64,000 nt of DNA from Fodinibius sp036381435 (GCA_036381435.1 DASVCW010000019.1:46193-110192), one strand, 5' to 3'; shown: positions 6,152 through 16,171, counted from the first letter of the stretch. The notes: generated by a model from the letters alone, not told the origin. Made by a program: numbers and translations.

Positions 6152-9100
6152 TTAATTCCTTTCCGCCACAGGCCCGGTGACAGAAGGGGAATTTTCAATA
6201 ATCGATGAAACCACAGCATCGGCAACAGCTGCTCGAATCTGACTGATATTTTCGCCATATGAACGATACGGGTAAGTGCGATTTGTCAGCAGAATGATGG
6301 CTAAATCTTTTTTGGGATCAATCCAGAAACTGGTTCCGGTAAAGCCAAGGTGCCCGAAAGTTTTGTCGCTGGTCAATGAACCCGCAGTGCTGAAACCCGG
6401 ACTTTTCATATCAAAGCCGTAACCGCGGTGAACCTGCTCAGACTGCCGTTTCGTAAAAATAGCTATGGTAGCGGGATCAAGATACTGCCTTCCCGCATAA
6501 GAGCCGTTATTGAGCAGCATCTGACAATAGATAGCTAAATCGCCGGCGCTGGAAAATAAGCCTGCATGACCTGCAACACCATTCAGATACCAGGCCCGTT
6601 CATCATGAGCCTCGGCCCGGATGGTTTTCATTCGGTAAACGGTATCGATTTCTGCGGGAGGAATGCGGTTTGAAATCCAGCCGCCCACTTTCTTAGGGTT
6701 GAACCATGTTGAGCTCATGCCAAGCGGGTAATAAAATTCCCGTCGCGCAAATTCATCCAGTGATTTTCCTGAAACCTTTTCAACAATTTCTCCCAATAGA
6801 ATGAAACCAAGGTCGCTGTATTCATAAGTAGTACCCGGCTCATAAATCAGCGGTTCATTTTTGATCGCTTCAATTATTTCTTCTTCGGTTTTAAGCTCAT
6901 CCACATACACCCGAAAGGCCGGGAGTCCTGAATTGTGTAATAACAGGTTTCGAATGGTAATTTGGCTCTTCTTTCCTTTTCGGAACTCAGGAATATATTT
7001 GCCCACTTTATCGTCAAGGCTGACTTTCCCTTCATCAATCAGTTTCATAATGGAGGGTGTGGTGGCAACCACTTTGGTGAGTGATGCCAAATCGTAAATG
7101 GTATTTGCCCGCACCGGTTTCAGCTTTTCATAAGTATGATAGCCGAACCCTTTTTGATAAGCGATGACGCCATCTTTAATCACGGCAACTACTCCGCCCG
7201 GAAAAGTGGAATCGAAGACGGCTTCATGCATAATGTCCGCTACTTTTTGGAGGGAGTCGCGCGAAATTCCCACAACTTCGGGCTGATCGTATCGAAGTGC
7301 GGTTTGCGGCAGAGTGATACCATCGCCGATTTCATACATTCCAGGTATCTCAATGGGCAGTCGTCCGCTGATTTCAGAGCCACCAAACAGGGCCGGAGCC
7401 ACACTTGCAATTTGTCCTTCATTAGCTGCCCAGGCCATTAGCTGAACATCGGTTTTGGGCAAATCCTGAACCACATATGGATTTCCAAAAGCGACGAGTA
7501 CCGAAGGTTTATCCTGAATAAGTTTTTTTATAAACTTTTGATGCTCCTCGCTAAGCTGAACTTCTTGCCCTGACCGTACATAAATGAAGGAACCGATCAC
7601 AATCAAATCTGCATCACGGGCATCTTCGAGCATTTCTTCTTTTTCCTTTTTACTGGTTCGGGCATCCAGTACATGGGACATCACATAAGGATGGTAGCGG
7701 CGCATTCGTCTTGCCAGTGATGATCCGCCTGACTCATCATCACTTACCGTAACAACGATTACTTCGGGGTATTCAAAAGCCCTGATTGGCAGAATATCAC
7801 CCTTATTTTTAACCAGAGTGAGTGATTTTCGGCTGATTTCTGCGGCTATAAGTTCGTGAGCACGCGTATTTATTTTTGAACTGAGGGCACTGACATCAAC
7901 GTTACTGTCCTTAAAGAGGCCGTGCTGCTTTTTCCATCTTAACAGCTTTCTTACTGACTCATTTATCTGGCTTTCAGGCAACCTTCCTTGGCGGACAGCC
8001 ACCTCAACTTCATGAATGGCGGTGAGCATATCGGGACTGAGCAGCATAATATCGGCCCCGGCTTTTAAAGATTTAATGACGGCATCACCCGGTGAAAAAT
8101 GGGATGAAATACCTTTCATTTCGAGTCCGTCGGTGATTACCAAACCTTCAAAATTAAGAGAATCTCTTAAAATCCTTTCCAGAATGGTTGAGTCCATTGT
8201 TGCAGGCAGGCCATTGCCAAATTCCGGGAAGGCGATATGTGCGCTCATGATACTTTTGATGCCGTTTTCGATTGCTGAACGAAAGGGAACAAGTTCAACC
8301 GTATCGAGACGGGCGTAATCAAAATTAAGAACGGGGAGAGCAAGGTGCGAATCGGTAGATGTGTCGCCATGACCGGGAAAATGTTTGCCGGTGGCTATGA
8401 TTCCTTCCGATCTCACCCCCTCAATAAATCGGTTACCATACAAAGCTACGGTATCAGGATTCGCCGAAAAAGACCTCACATTAATAACAGGATTTTCCGG
8501 ATTATTGTTGACATCCAGTACCGGGGCAAAAACTTGATTCACTCCAAGTGCTTTGGCCTCACGAGCGGTAATTTTGCCTACCCAATAGGCGTAATCGGGG
8601 TTTTGGGTAGCAGCAACACCCATGGCGGGAACAAAACGAGTAGCACGGTTTAAACGCATGGCCGCACCGTATTCCATATCCTGGGTAATCCAAAGCGGGA
8701 TTTTGCTGATGCCCTGCAACTTATTGGTTAGAACGGCCTGAGCATAAATATTTCCGCTAAAGAAAATAATTCCGCCAACGTCATGCTCTTTAATTTTTGA
8801 CACCAGTTCCTGATACTCATCTTCATCGCTGCTTTTGAAATAACCATTAGCGGGGATGAAAAACAGTTGCCCGACTTTTTCATGCAAACTCATTTGGGCA
8901 AGCAGCGAATCAATGATTACAGTATCGCCCGGGGCATAGCTTTTTTGAGGCTCGGGCTGAGGAATTTGGGAGCTGTCAACCGAAAGGGAGTCGATTTGTG
9001 TTAAAATGCTCTCCTGTTCCAGGGCAACTTGGGCAACAGACTCGGAATCAACGGTTTCTTTACTGGTTGAACAGGCCTGGACCAGGAAAATGAAAGCGAT

Positions 9101-9157
9101 AAAAAGGGTGATGGTTAAAGAATAGCGAATATCAGTGAATGAGGAAGTATCTTTCAT
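6152..9157 (-). CDS. GH3 beta-N-acetylglucosaminidase (NagZ-like) fused to a serine beta-lactamase-like domain, lipoprotein
   Basis: A 1001-residue secreted lipoprotein: a signal ending LVQAC, with Cys29 as the lipid anchor. Residues about 80-400 form a GH3 catalytic domain with KHFPGHGDTSTDSH at 258-271 (the NagZ Asp/His dyad) and VITDGLEM with Asp343 in the usual nucleophile position. Residues about 440-610 look like the GH3 C-terminal sandwich. From about 630 a class C-type beta-lactamase/DD-peptidase fold follows, with SLTK (Ser692-Lys695), YSD (780-782) and HLGFTG. Such fusions are known in Bacteroidota and are thought to act on peptidoglycan fragments. Substrate is inferred. The gene is monocistronic. 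Confidence 0.9.
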   Translation of the reverse strand: MKDTSSFTDIRYSLTITLFIAFIFLVQACSTSKETVDSESVAQVALEQESILTQIDSLSVDSSQIPQPEPQKSYAPGDTVIIDSLLAQMSLHEKVGQLFFIPANGYFKSSDEDEYQELVSKIKEHDVGGIIFFSGNIYAQAVLTNKLQGISKIPLWITQDMEYGAAMRLNRATRFVPAMGVAATQNPDYAYWVGKITAREAKALGVNQVFAPVLDVNNNPENPVINVRSFSANPDTVALYGNRFIEGVRSEGIIATGKHFPGHGDTSTDSHLALPVLNFDYARLDTVELVPFRSAIENGIKSIMSAHIAFPEFGNGLPATMDSTILERILRDSLNFEGLVITDGLEMKGISSHFSPGDAVIKSLKAGADIMLLSPDMLTAIHEVEVAVRQGRLPESQINESVRKLLRWKKQHGLFKDSNVDVSALSSKINTRAHELIAAEISRKSLTLVKNKGDILPIRAFEYPEVIVVTVSDDESGGSSLARRMRRYHPYVMSHVLDARTSKKEKEEMLEDARDADLIVIGSFIYVRSGQEVQLSEEHQKFIKKLIQDKPSVLVAFGNPYVVQDLPKTDVQLMAWAANEGQIASVAPALFGGSEISGRLPIEIPGMYEIGDGITLPQTALRYDQPEVVGISRDSLQKVADIMHEAVFDSTFPGGVVAVIKDGVIAYQKGFGYHTYEKLKPVRANTIYDLASLTKVVATTPSIMKLIDEGKVSLDDKVGKYIPEFRKGKKSQITIRNLLLHNSGLPAFRVYVDELKTEEEIIEAIKNEPLIYEPGTTYEYSDLGFILLGEIVEKVSGKSLDEFARREFYYPLGMSSTWFNPKKVGGWISNRIPPAEIDTVYRMKTIRAEAHDERAWYLNGVAGHAGLFSSAGDLAIYCQMLLNNGSYAGRQYLDPATIAIFTKRQSEQVHRGYGFDMKSPGFSTAGSLTSDKTFGHLGFTGTSFWIDPKKDLAIILLTNRTYPYRSYGENISQIRAAVADAVVSSIIENSPSVTGPVAERN

Positions 9158-9235
9158 GCTTTGGATATAAAGTTATTAAGGGCCTGAAGGCGTGATAACT
9201 TAGTTGAAATGCAGGTGTGAATCAACGAAAAAAAG

Positions 9236-9422
9236 TTGTCATTCTGAGCGGAATGAGCGGCAGGGAATGCAGTCTTCCGAAGGAATGCCTACGGCAGAAG
9301 AATCTTCAAATAAGGCAACTGCCTTTATCAAGAGTTTCTTTAAAACATTTAGCAGCCATTTAAAAGGAGATCCTTCGGGTGCGGCCTGAAAAGCACCGCC
9401 TTCGCTCGGGATGGCATTGCCA
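9236..9422. repeat. TGTCATTCTGAGCG-family intergenic repeat
   Basis: It starts TTGTCATTCTGAGCGGAA and carries the nested palindrome CCGAAGGAATGCCTACGG (9276-9297 region); it degenerates at the far end (CCTTCGCTCGGGATGGC). Related elements are at 29071-29233 and 46392-46553. The frame open across 9204-9389 encodes only repeat sequence and I do not call it a gene. Confidence 0.55.
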
Positions 9423-9476
9423 TTGTTTAAGATTTACCGGTCGCAGGTCTGTGACTTATGGTTAACATTTTAGCCA

Positions 9477-11918
9477 TCACTCTTCCGGTACCAGCGTCAT
9501 GGTCTTGAACTGGTTTTCTTTGAAGAACGTACTGTCCTGGTATAAAAACTTATACTGGCCTTCGAGCCAGCTATTGGTTTGGTCGCCGTAAAAGCGCGAA
9601 AGAGGATTCCCCGATTGTCCGGTTGGCAGGATAGACCAGGTTCGGCTAAGGTCGGAGAGGTCAACAATGCGCCGAATGGAAGCTCCTGCAATCATTTCAA
9701 AAGGGCTGTTCCAGCTATAATTTCCCGCATTGACGCTCATGTTGTTTCCCGGAACGGAATAGGGCCCTTTATTGAATACATTTTTCACAATCACTTTTAA
9801 AGCTGCAGGCGCCCCGGGAGCCCCGGCAGCTTGTCCCAGCAGCGGGGGCTTTAAAGTAAGTGTATGCAGGCGTTCCCACCGCCACTCAAAAGGTTCACTG
9901 CCATAATTTCGCTGTAAAAACCCGATCGTTTCGCTCATACTTTTGATGATGATATCTTCGCTTGACTCCAATCGTTCAGTGGTTACATTATCAAAAAAGG
10001 AGCTTCCGTTGCGTAAAAAGCGCATGAGTGTTTGAGCGGGCATGGCGGAGAACTTAGTATAATTCTCGTATACGGGCCGGGTCATTTCATCCTGAAAAAT
10101 ATTTTGAGAGAGGTTGAGCAGGAAAACTTCCATAATTGAAGCAGCCGTTTCAGACTCATCATAAGAAAAGTCCCAGTTTTCGAGATAGGAAATAACTGTT
10201 TCAAAATTGTTTTCACTGTTGCTTTTTAAAACAGGTAGTATTTGTCGGGTGAGGTCTTGAGCGTAAAGAGAATAGGCATCATACTGCATTTGCTGAAAAA
10301 TTTCGGGGGACAGTAATTTGTCCTGTGTTAAATACTGTCTGATACGATTATAACGGGAATCAGATTGCCAGTAAATGGACAAGTAGTAGGGATAATCCTC
10401 ACTTACGATTGAGTTATTCGCATTGGCGACCCATCCACGCCCGGGGTTGACCACTGCGGGGAGTTCATCAAAAGGAACAAAGCCTTTCCAGTCCTGTGAC
10501 GGATCCCAGCCCTGGCGAAGCAGTACGGGATTTCCGGAGCGTATAGGGACGTTAGCCATCGTTAGCCGGGCAATATTTCCGGCTTTATCGGCATAAATTA
10601 CGTTTTGAGCCGGTACTTTAAACATGCTTGCCCCGCGTCGAAACTCCTTGAAAGACTGAGCCCAGCCCATGGTCATAAGGGCTTCAATTTCATTGCTTAC
10701 TTCGTAGCCGGTCCAGTTCATGGTGATTACCCGATTCTGGACATACCGTTGCTCGGGAAAAATATTAGAAATAACCGGCCCGTGTTTGCTTACTTTTCGG
10801 GTGAAGAGGACATCTTCGCCGTTTTTTACTTCAATTACTTCTTTCTGAATTTTGAATTCGGCATATACCGGTTCACCAGCCAGTGAATCAAGCACATATT
10901 GATTCTCGTTTTGCGGGTTTACGGCCTCCTGGAAGAAATCAATGTCATCCAGCATTACATTGGTGAATGACCATGCCAAGTGTTCGTTTTGGCCGAGGAT
11001 TACGACCGGGGCTCCGGCTAAAGTTGCTCCTGAAAGATTCCTCCCGTTAAGGTTGAGATGAACTTCATACCATCTGCCCGGAATATTCAACCCCAAATGA
11101 GGGTCACCAGCCAGCAGCGGCGCATTTGAAGTTGATTTCTGACCGCTGATTGCCCAGGCGTTACTTCCTTTTTGATAGCCCTGAATGCCCCTCAATTCTA
11201 ATAGATTTGTCGTTTTCTCAAGCAGCGGCAGCAAGGTCTGCGCCCACGACAATGATTTTACATCACTCTTTAAGCTGCTTAAAAATTCGTTGCCCGGCAA
11301 CAACTCGGCAAACTTTTGTGGGGACAAATGCTCTAATAAATAAGCATAAGTGAGCTCTGTTTTCCAGGCGGTATTGAGATCCCAGGCCATCAATCTGGCT
11401 AAGGCGATGGAATGAGTTACCGTCCATGGAATGGGCTCCATATTAGTAAGCGTAAACTGGATGGGCAGGCTTTTGGAATGTTGTTCAACATAAGCATTAA
11501 CACCATCTGCATAAGCTTGCAGAAAACTAACTGCTGAATCTGATAATGTATGTTCTATTTTTTGGGAGATTCGCCAGAATCCCAATGTTCTCTGCAATTT
11601 ATCGAGAGGCAAAAGTTTTTTACCAAAGAATTCGGCAAAGCGTCCTTGTGCGGCCAATTGACTCAACGTCATTTGCCAAAGCCGGTCTTGAGCATGTACA
11701 TAACCAAGGCTGTAATACAAATCATGTTTATTTTCAGCATAAATGTGCGGTACGCCATACGAATCCCAGTGAATTTCTACTTGCTGATGAAGCTGCGGCT
11801 GCTCAAGAGTTGTTTGGTAATCGGGCAGGGGGCGGTAGAAGGTCCAGTAAAAAGCAAGCCCTGTGATTCCGATGCTAAAAATGAGTAGAAAAATTACAAT
11901 TCGAAGGAATGTTTTCAT
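9477..11918 (-). CDS. Penicillin acylase (S45) family amidohydrolase
   Basis: About 813 residues of an Ntn-hydrolase precursor. The N-terminus (MKTFLRIVIFLLIFSIG) is a signal/anchor, so the enzyme is exported. The A-chain region holds VEIHWDSYGVPHIYAENKHDL and GYVHAQDRLWQM. Autocleavage should occur before the Ser of GSNAW (Ser252), which becomes the N-terminal nucleophile of the B chain. DPHLG and Asn in later segments also fit. Family members cleave acyl amides, including acyl-homoserine lactones, so quorum quenching is possible but unproven. I prefer the ATG at 11918, because the longer frame to 11948 needs a TTG and delays the signal peptide. Confidence 0.9.
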   Translation of the reverse strand: MKTFLRIVIFLLIFSIGITGLAFYWTFYRPLPDYQTTLEQPQLHQQVEIHWDSYGVPHIYAENKHDLYYSLGYVHAQDRLWQMTLSQLAAQGRFAEFFGKKLLPLDKLQRTLGFWRISQKIEHTLSDSAVSFLQAYADGVNAYVEQHSKSLPIQFTLTNMEPIPWTVTHSIALARLMAWDLNTAWKTELTYAYLLEHLSPQKFAELLPGNEFLSSLKSDVKSLSWAQTLLPLLEKTTNLLELRGIQGYQKGSNAWAISGQKSTSNAPLLAGDPHLGLNIPGRWYEVHLNLNGRNLSGATLAGAPVVILGQNEHLAWSFTNVMLDDIDFFQEAVNPQNENQYVLDSLAGEPVYAEFKIQKEVIEVKNGEDVLFTRKVSKHGPVISNIFPEQRYVQNRVITMNWTGYEVSNEIEALMTMGWAQSFKEFRRGASMFKVPAQNVIYADKAGNIARLTMANVPIRSGNPVLLRQGWDPSQDWKGFVPFDELPAVVNPGRGWVANANNSIVSEDYPYYLSIYWQSDSRYNRIRQYLTQDKLLSPEIFQQMQYDAYSLYAQDLTRQILPVLKSNSENNFETVISYLENWDFSYDESETAASIMEVFLLNLSQNIFQDEMTRPVYENYTKFSAMPAQTLMRFLRNGSSFFDNVTTERLESSEDIIIKSMSETIGFLQRNYGSEPFEWRWERLHTLTLKPPLLGQAAGAPGAPAALKVIVKNVFNKGPYSVPGNNMSVNAGNYSWNSPFEMIAGASIRRIVDLSDLSRTWSILPTGQSGNPLSRFYGDQTNSWLEGQYKFLYQDSTFFKENQFKTMTLVPEE

Positions 11919-12080
11919 GCCGTGGGAAATAGTGATATCTAAGAACAACTGAAAATATGGTAGGAATGATTAAAAGTCCAAGAATTAACCATTAATACTC
12001 CTTGCAATAAGGTTCATCAGGGGGACTAGTTTTGCCGCCCGATAAATGAAAAAGAGTAACAAGAATGCTGCTCTAAGTAG

Positions 12081-12220
12081 AAACCGCAGAGGTCGCAAGG
12101 GTAACGCGAAGTTCGCCAGGATTTCCTTGCGCCCTCCGCGCCAGTCTTAGCGAACATCGCGGTTAAAAGTATTAAACTTAGAATCTCCTCGTCGTACATC
12201 TGGTTTTGATGTCCGACGAG
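12081..12220. repeat. Two intergenic hairpin repeats
   Basis: This lies in the 437-bp gap before the dehydrogenase. The first (about 12081-12165) is a long imperfect inverted repeat starting AAACCGCAGAGGTCGCAAGG and closing CCTTGCGCCCTCCGCG..CGCGGTT. The second (12188-12220) is a hairpin of CTCGTCG and CGACGAG with ACATC/GATGT. I see no gene in the gap. Confidence 0.5.
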
Positions 12221-12355
12221 TGGCGAAGCCTGATAATATGAATTAGTTAAGAAGCTTTCGGTGCTTTAGTGGTAAAAATGAATATTGAAAATGCCTCATA
12301 AATTCAATACTCTCTGTCCTTGAACTGAAAATTTTTTTAAACACATTTAGGAGTT

Positions 12356-13207
12356 ATGGAGATTAAAAAAGCAGCGGTTATTGGCGGCGGAACAATGGGC
12401 AATGGAATTTGCCATGTATTTGCGATGAATGATATTCCTGTTCATTTGGTGGAAATGAATAAAGAACTGGCGGAAAAAGCGTTGAATACGATTGAAAAAA
12501 ACCTGGATCGGATGGTGAAGAAAGAGAAAATCGATTCAGCCCGCAAGGCACAGTCACTCGATAACATTTCAACCTTCACTAATGTTATTGAAGCCGTTAA
12601 GGATGTAGATCTGGTTATTGAAGCCGTTCCCGAAAATGTAGACATCAAACGAAAAGTGTTTGCCGATATTGATAAGGCTGCGCCCAAAGAAGCAATTCTT
12701 GCTTCCAATACATCATCCATTTCGATTACCAAACTGGCGGCGATGACCTCACGTCCGGAGAAATTTATAGGAATGCATTTCTTTAATCCTGTTCCTGTAA
12801 TGAAGCTGGTTGAAGTGGTGAAAGGCTTTGAGACGAGTGATGAAACCGTCAAAACGATTGAAAAGACGTCGCGGCTGCTGGATAAAACGCCGGTGCCTGT
12901 AGCTGATTATCCGGGATTCGTATCTAACCGGGTGCTGATGCCAATGATTAATGAAGCTATTTACTGTGTATATGAAGGTGTAGGCGAGCCTGAAAATATT
13001 GATTCGGTGATGAAACTCGGAATGGCACATCCTATGGGTCCCCTGCGGCTCGCTGATTTCATAGGTTTGGATGTGTGTCTGGATATTTTGAATGTGTTGT
13101 ATGAAGGATTCAAGGATCCTAAGTACCGGCCGTGTCCGTTGCTGGTGAAGATGGTCGATGCCGGCAAGCTGGGGGATAAAAGCGGAGAAGGGTTCTATGA
13201 TCACTGA
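12356..13207 (+). CDS. 3-hydroxyacyl-CoA (3-hydroxybutyryl-CoA) dehydrogenase
   Basis: An NAD-dependent dehydrogenase that interconverts 3-hydroxyacyl-CoA and 3-oxoacyl-CoA. The 283-residue length is that of the short, single-function (Hbd/PaaH) type. The N-terminal Rossmann motif is AAVIGGGTMGNGI with Glu after strand two (HLVEMN). Further family motifs are SNTSSISI, MHFFNPVPVMKLVEVV (with the catalytic His) and DYPGFVSNRVLMPMINEA. An AGGAG site lies just before the ATG. There is no fatty-acid oxidation operon around it, so the pathway (beta-oxidation, butanoate or aromatic catabolism) is open. Confidence 0.92.
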   Translation: MEIKKAAVIGGGTMGNGICHVFAMNDIPVHLVEMNKELAEKALNTIEKNLDRMVKKEKIDSARKAQSLDNISTFTNVIEAVKDVDLVIEAVPENVDIKRKVFADIDKAAPKEAILASNTSSISITKLAAMTSRPEKFIGMHFFNPVPVMKLVEVVKGFETSDETVKTIEKTSRLLDKTPVPVADYPGFVSNRVLMPMINEAIYCVYEGVGEPENIDSVMKLGMAHPMGPLRLADFIGLDVCLDILNVLYEGFKDPKYRPCPLLVKMVDAGKLGDKSGEGFYDH

Positions 13208-13259
13208 TTAAGCTGATTACCTGATTAACGTAAAGGTACAGGGAATTTTCCTCCCTTCG

Positions 13260-13299
13260 TCATCAATAGCGCAGGAATTAATTTCCGCGCTATTGATGA
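13260..13299. repeat. CAATAGCG hairpin repeat
   Basis: TCATCAATAGCGC pairs with GCGCTATTGATGA around an AGGAATTAATTTCC core. A sister copy is at 27916-27955. It may also slow or end transcription after the dehydrogenase gene, but it has no T tract. Confidence 0.55.
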
Positions 13300-13423
13300 A
13301 TTTTCTCTGTGTCTCCTCGCGTAACTTTGTGCAATAGTTTGGGAAATATTTTACTAAACAATACAATTTTTTGTAAGCATTCCTTTAACTTATCACCTCT
13401 TTTAAAATTCAATAATAACTTCT

Positions 13424-14446
13424 ATGATCGATTTACGAAGTGATACCATCACCAAACCAACATCCGGAATGCGAAGTGCAATGGCGGAAGCCAAAGTCGG
13501 GGATGACGTATATGGCGAAGATCCAACTGCCAATGCGCTCGAACAAAAAGTGTCTGAAATGTTTGGCTTTGAAGCAGGACTGTTCGTCCCCAGCGGTACG
13601 ATGGGAAATCAGCTTTGTGTAAATGTGATTACTGAGCCGGGTGATGAAGTTTTAATCGAGAAAACGGGACATATTTTTAATTATGAAACAGCGGCCGCCG
13701 CTCATCTTTCATCCGTTCAATTAAAACCTATTCTCGGAGAGCAGGGCAAACTATCGGATGAGCGGCTTCAAGATAGCGTTCGCGGCGCTTATGACTGGGA
13801 ACCGCTTACCAGGGTTATTGCCGTGGAAAACTCAACCAACAAGGGGGGCGGGGCTTGCTACTCTGAAGAAGAATTATCTGCTATTCGATCTTTTGCCGAT
13901 GAACATCAGTTATTTGTTCACTTAGACGGTGCAAGAATCTGGAATGCAATGACGGCAACAGGAACCGATCCTAAATTTTACGGCTCAATTGCAGATACCA
14001 TGTCCGTTTGCTTCAGCAAAGGATTGGGCGCACCAGTGGGATCAATGATGCTGTCGTCAAAAGAAAACATCAAAAAGGCGCGGCGAATGCGCAAGATGTG
14101 GGGCGGAGGGATGCGCCAAATCGGGATTCTGGCAGCGGCCGCAGATTATGCTATTGAAAATCATCTGCCGCTCTTAAACAAAGATCACCGCCGGGCGCGG
14201 GAGCTGGCTGAAACCATAGATTCCTGCAGCAAACTTTCCATCAATCTTGAATCAGTTGAAACGAATATCCTGATTTTTGATGTGACGGGAGAGCCTGCCG
14301 AGTCAGCCGTTGGAAAGCTGGAACAAGAAGGAGTGAAGGTAGTACCTTTTGGCCCCCAAACCCTGCGCGCTACTTTTCATTTTGAGATTACGGACGAAGA
14401 TTTAAAACAGCTTCAATCTGCCTTTATAAAACGCTTTAATAACTAA
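13424..14446 (+). CDS. ltaE: Low-specificity L-threonine aldolase
   Basis: A PLP enzyme that cleaves L-threonine or allo-threonine to glycine and acetaldehyde. The 340-residue length and N-terminus MIDLRSDTITKPTSGMRSAM with GDDVYGEDPT are diagnostic. LFVPSGTMGNQL binds the cofactor phosphate, HLDGARIWNA holds the PLP-facing Asp, and CFSKGLGAPVGS contains the Schiff-base Lys. It stands alone between two small hairpin repeats and gives the cell a route to glycine outside serine hydroxymethyltransferase. Confidence 0.93.
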   Translation: MIDLRSDTITKPTSGMRSAMAEAKVGDDVYGEDPTANALEQKVSEMFGFEAGLFVPSGTMGNQLCVNVITEPGDEVLIEKTGHIFNYETAAAAHLSSVQLKPILGEQGKLSDERLQDSVRGAYDWEPLTRVIAVENSTNKGGGACYSEEELSAIRSFADEHQLFVHLDGARIWNAMTATGTDPKFYGSIADTMSVCFSKGLGAPVGSMMLSSKENIKKARRMRKMWGGGMRQIGILAAAADYAIENHLPLLNKDHRRARELAETIDSCSKLSINLESVETNILIFDVTGEPAESAVGKLEQEGVKVVPFGPQTLRATFHFEITDEDLKQLQSAFIKRFNN

Positions 14447-14447
14447 A

Positions 14448-14470
14448 GTAGGACGGACATCCTGTCCGTC
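14448..14470. repeat. REP-like hairpin (GTAGGACGGACATC type)
   Basis: GTAGGACGGACATCCTGTCCGTC is an almost perfect inverted repeat directly after the threonine aldolase stop. It is the same family as 50084 and 50207. Confidence 0.6.
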
Positions 14471-14503
14471 ACCAAAGTTCTGTTTGTCGAAGCCCGCCCT
14501 GAG

Positions 14504-14953
14504 TTACGAAGACTTCGTCGCCTCTTTCTCCCACAGATCACGAAGTTCTTTGGGCAGGGCTTGTTTAACTTCATCTATTTCGCCTGCCGAAACATTTTTG
14601 CTAAGCACTGCAAATACAGCCCGTGCGGAATGTTCAGCATCAAGCCGGGGATCTACATCCTGCATATAACTTCGAATGTGATCTAAAAACTCGTCCTTAG
14701 TACAGTCTTTTTTAGGCACGGAAGAAGGTTTCCAGTTCTCATAATAAAATCCTGTAAGTAAAACGGGAAGCTGCGCTGCCAGGTGAACGGCTTCATTTAC
14801 AGGTAGACGGTCACGCAGGGTTTGAAGCGTAGCACGGAGTGCCTGAAAAGCTTTATGCCTGTCATAGATATTTGCCTTCATGCTCACATCATCCACGATT
14901 TTCATTGACTTTTGAACCGTTGTGTCAAATACTGAAAGTCCGGTAGTAGTCAT
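14504..14953 (-). CDS. DUF2267 domain protein
   Basis: A 149-residue soluble protein with the DUF2267 pattern: an N-terminal half with YDRHKAFQALRATLQTLRDRLPVNEAVHLAAQLPVLLTGFYYENW, then a related second half with AEHSARAVFAVLSKNVSAGEIDEVKQALPKELRDLW. The two halves look like tandem helical repeats. The family is widespread, often near stress or general-adaptation genes, and its function is unknown. The gene stands alone; the upstream region GGAGGAAAATA before the start is a plausible SD. Confidence 0.85.
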   Translation of the reverse strand: MTTTGLSVFDTTVQKSMKIVDDVSMKANIYDRHKAFQALRATLQTLRDRLPVNEAVHLAAQLPVLLTGFYYENWKPSSVPKKDCTKDEFLDHIRSYMQDVDPRLDAEHSARAVFAVLSKNVSAGEIDEVKQALPKELRDLWEKEATKSS

Positions 14954-15064
14954 TATTTTCCTCCCTTTTAATTCGTGTTTAATTACTGATGAATGAAAAC
15001 AAACTCGTTAGAAGTGCCATTCAAAATACTGCCGGGAAAGTGGGGGATTTTCCTCAACATTTGT

Positions 15065-15505
15065 TCATTGATCCGACTCAAGGAGCGGGTGATCACGATC
15101 CACGAATTCTATATCATACATGTTGTAAAACCCGAACTGAAACTGATTATTTATATACGGGCTTATGGCCTTTAAAAATTGCCAGTACCAGTCATCACCA
15201 ATCCGGTTTTCCAGTTCCTTGCGATAAGCTTCGACAGCCATATCTAAATAATACTGGCCTTTAAAAGGAGGGATGTAATACTGCTTTTCCGTCGGTACTT
15301 GATAGGTACCCATTTCAGTCATTATTCCGCCTGACATTAAACGGTCAAATTGCCCCCGAAGAATTATTTCTCGCCTTTCCTCATCCAGCCTGAGTTTTTG
15401 TTTTGTAGAATCATTTTCCTGTGCCATGAGCAACAATGGGAACAAGACAAAAAAGCCAAGAGCTATTCCCCGAAAAATGGTTTTATTTAATTGAAGTTTA
15501 GTCAA
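15065..15505 (-). CDS. Secreted hypothetical protein
   Basis: A 146-residue protein I do not recognise. The N-terminus (basic MTKLQLNKTIFRG, then a hydrophobic stretch ending LLMAQ) is a good Sec signal peptide with cleavage after Ala-Gln. The mature part is charged, rich in Tyr, Phe and Asp, with paired motifs PPFKGQYYLDMAVEAYRKELENRIGDDWYWQFL. It has no cysteines and is probably periplasmic. The gene stands alone, beside a long non-coding gap. Confidence 0.6.
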   Translation of the reverse strand: MTKLQLNKTIFRGIALGFFVLFPLLLMAQENDSTKQKLRLDEERREIILRGQFDRLMSGGIMTEMGTYQVPTEKQYYIPPFKGQYYLDMAVEAYRKELENRIGDDWYWQFLKAISPYINNQFQFGFYNMYDIEFVDRDHPLLESDQ

Positions 15506-15985
15506 ATGATGTTCTTCTAATGATTCCCAAGTAGTATAACATTAAAAATTAGCATTTGTTTTCCAACAAAACATAAAACTAAGTTTTTTATTGACTACCA
15601 AGTACTTAGAACTCTTTTTCTATAAAAAAGACAGGTAATTGAAGCACCATTAACAACACCTAAATAAATTAGGTGATTATGATAGACGGATAAATAAAGC
15701 TCAAACAGTAATGAAAAGTAAGTGATTGATTTTTAAAAGGTTATGAATATAATAAGGGTCGAGCTTAAACTAATTCACCATCCCCTTAATTTTTTAAGGG
15801 CAAGTGATTAGAATTGGGAAGGAAATCTAAAGATACTATTTTTAGTTATGATATTAATCATTGTTATCCAATGGGTTACGATAAATATTTAATATGAATT
15901 TTAATATTTCTTAAGGCTATCGTAGTAGGTTTCCAGCTTAAATCTGAGTTCATATAAGGATAGCTGTTTGAAATTTATCCCATTC

Positions 15986-16140
15986 AAATCCACCTAACCC
16001 CCTTTGAAAAAAAGGGGGAGTTCTGGTGGTTTTTGAGAGTCTCGATCTGGTTATAGTAAACATTTGGGAACAAGAGATTTTTCTATAACAATCAAAAAAA
16101 TCTCAACTTTCCCCTTAAAGAATAGGGGGCGGGGAAATCT
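15986..16140. mobile_element. C-rich inverted-repeat element d, in a 660-bp gene-less gap
   Basis: The gap 15506-16171 is AT-rich and I find no credible ORF in it. Its right part holds the diverged inverted arms 15986-16025 (CACCTAACCCCCTTTG..AGGGGGAG) and 16104-16140 (TTTCCCCTTAAAG..AGGGGGCGGGG). They belong to the same family as elements a-c but have more mismatches, suggesting an older copy. Confidence 0.5.
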
Positions 16141-16171
16141 CCGGGAAGGGTTTTTGTAGCGAGGACCTCAA

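Noticed and set aside
9204..9389. 61-codon plus-strand frame after the GH3 gene
   Set aside because: It is made of the TGTCATTC-family repeat with a nested palindrome; no protein features.
12749..13204. 151-codon minus-strand frame opposite the hydroxyacyl-CoA dehydrogenase
   Set aside because: It is an antisense shadow of a clear, well-conserved gene, with His/Ile-rich sequence typical of reverse frames.
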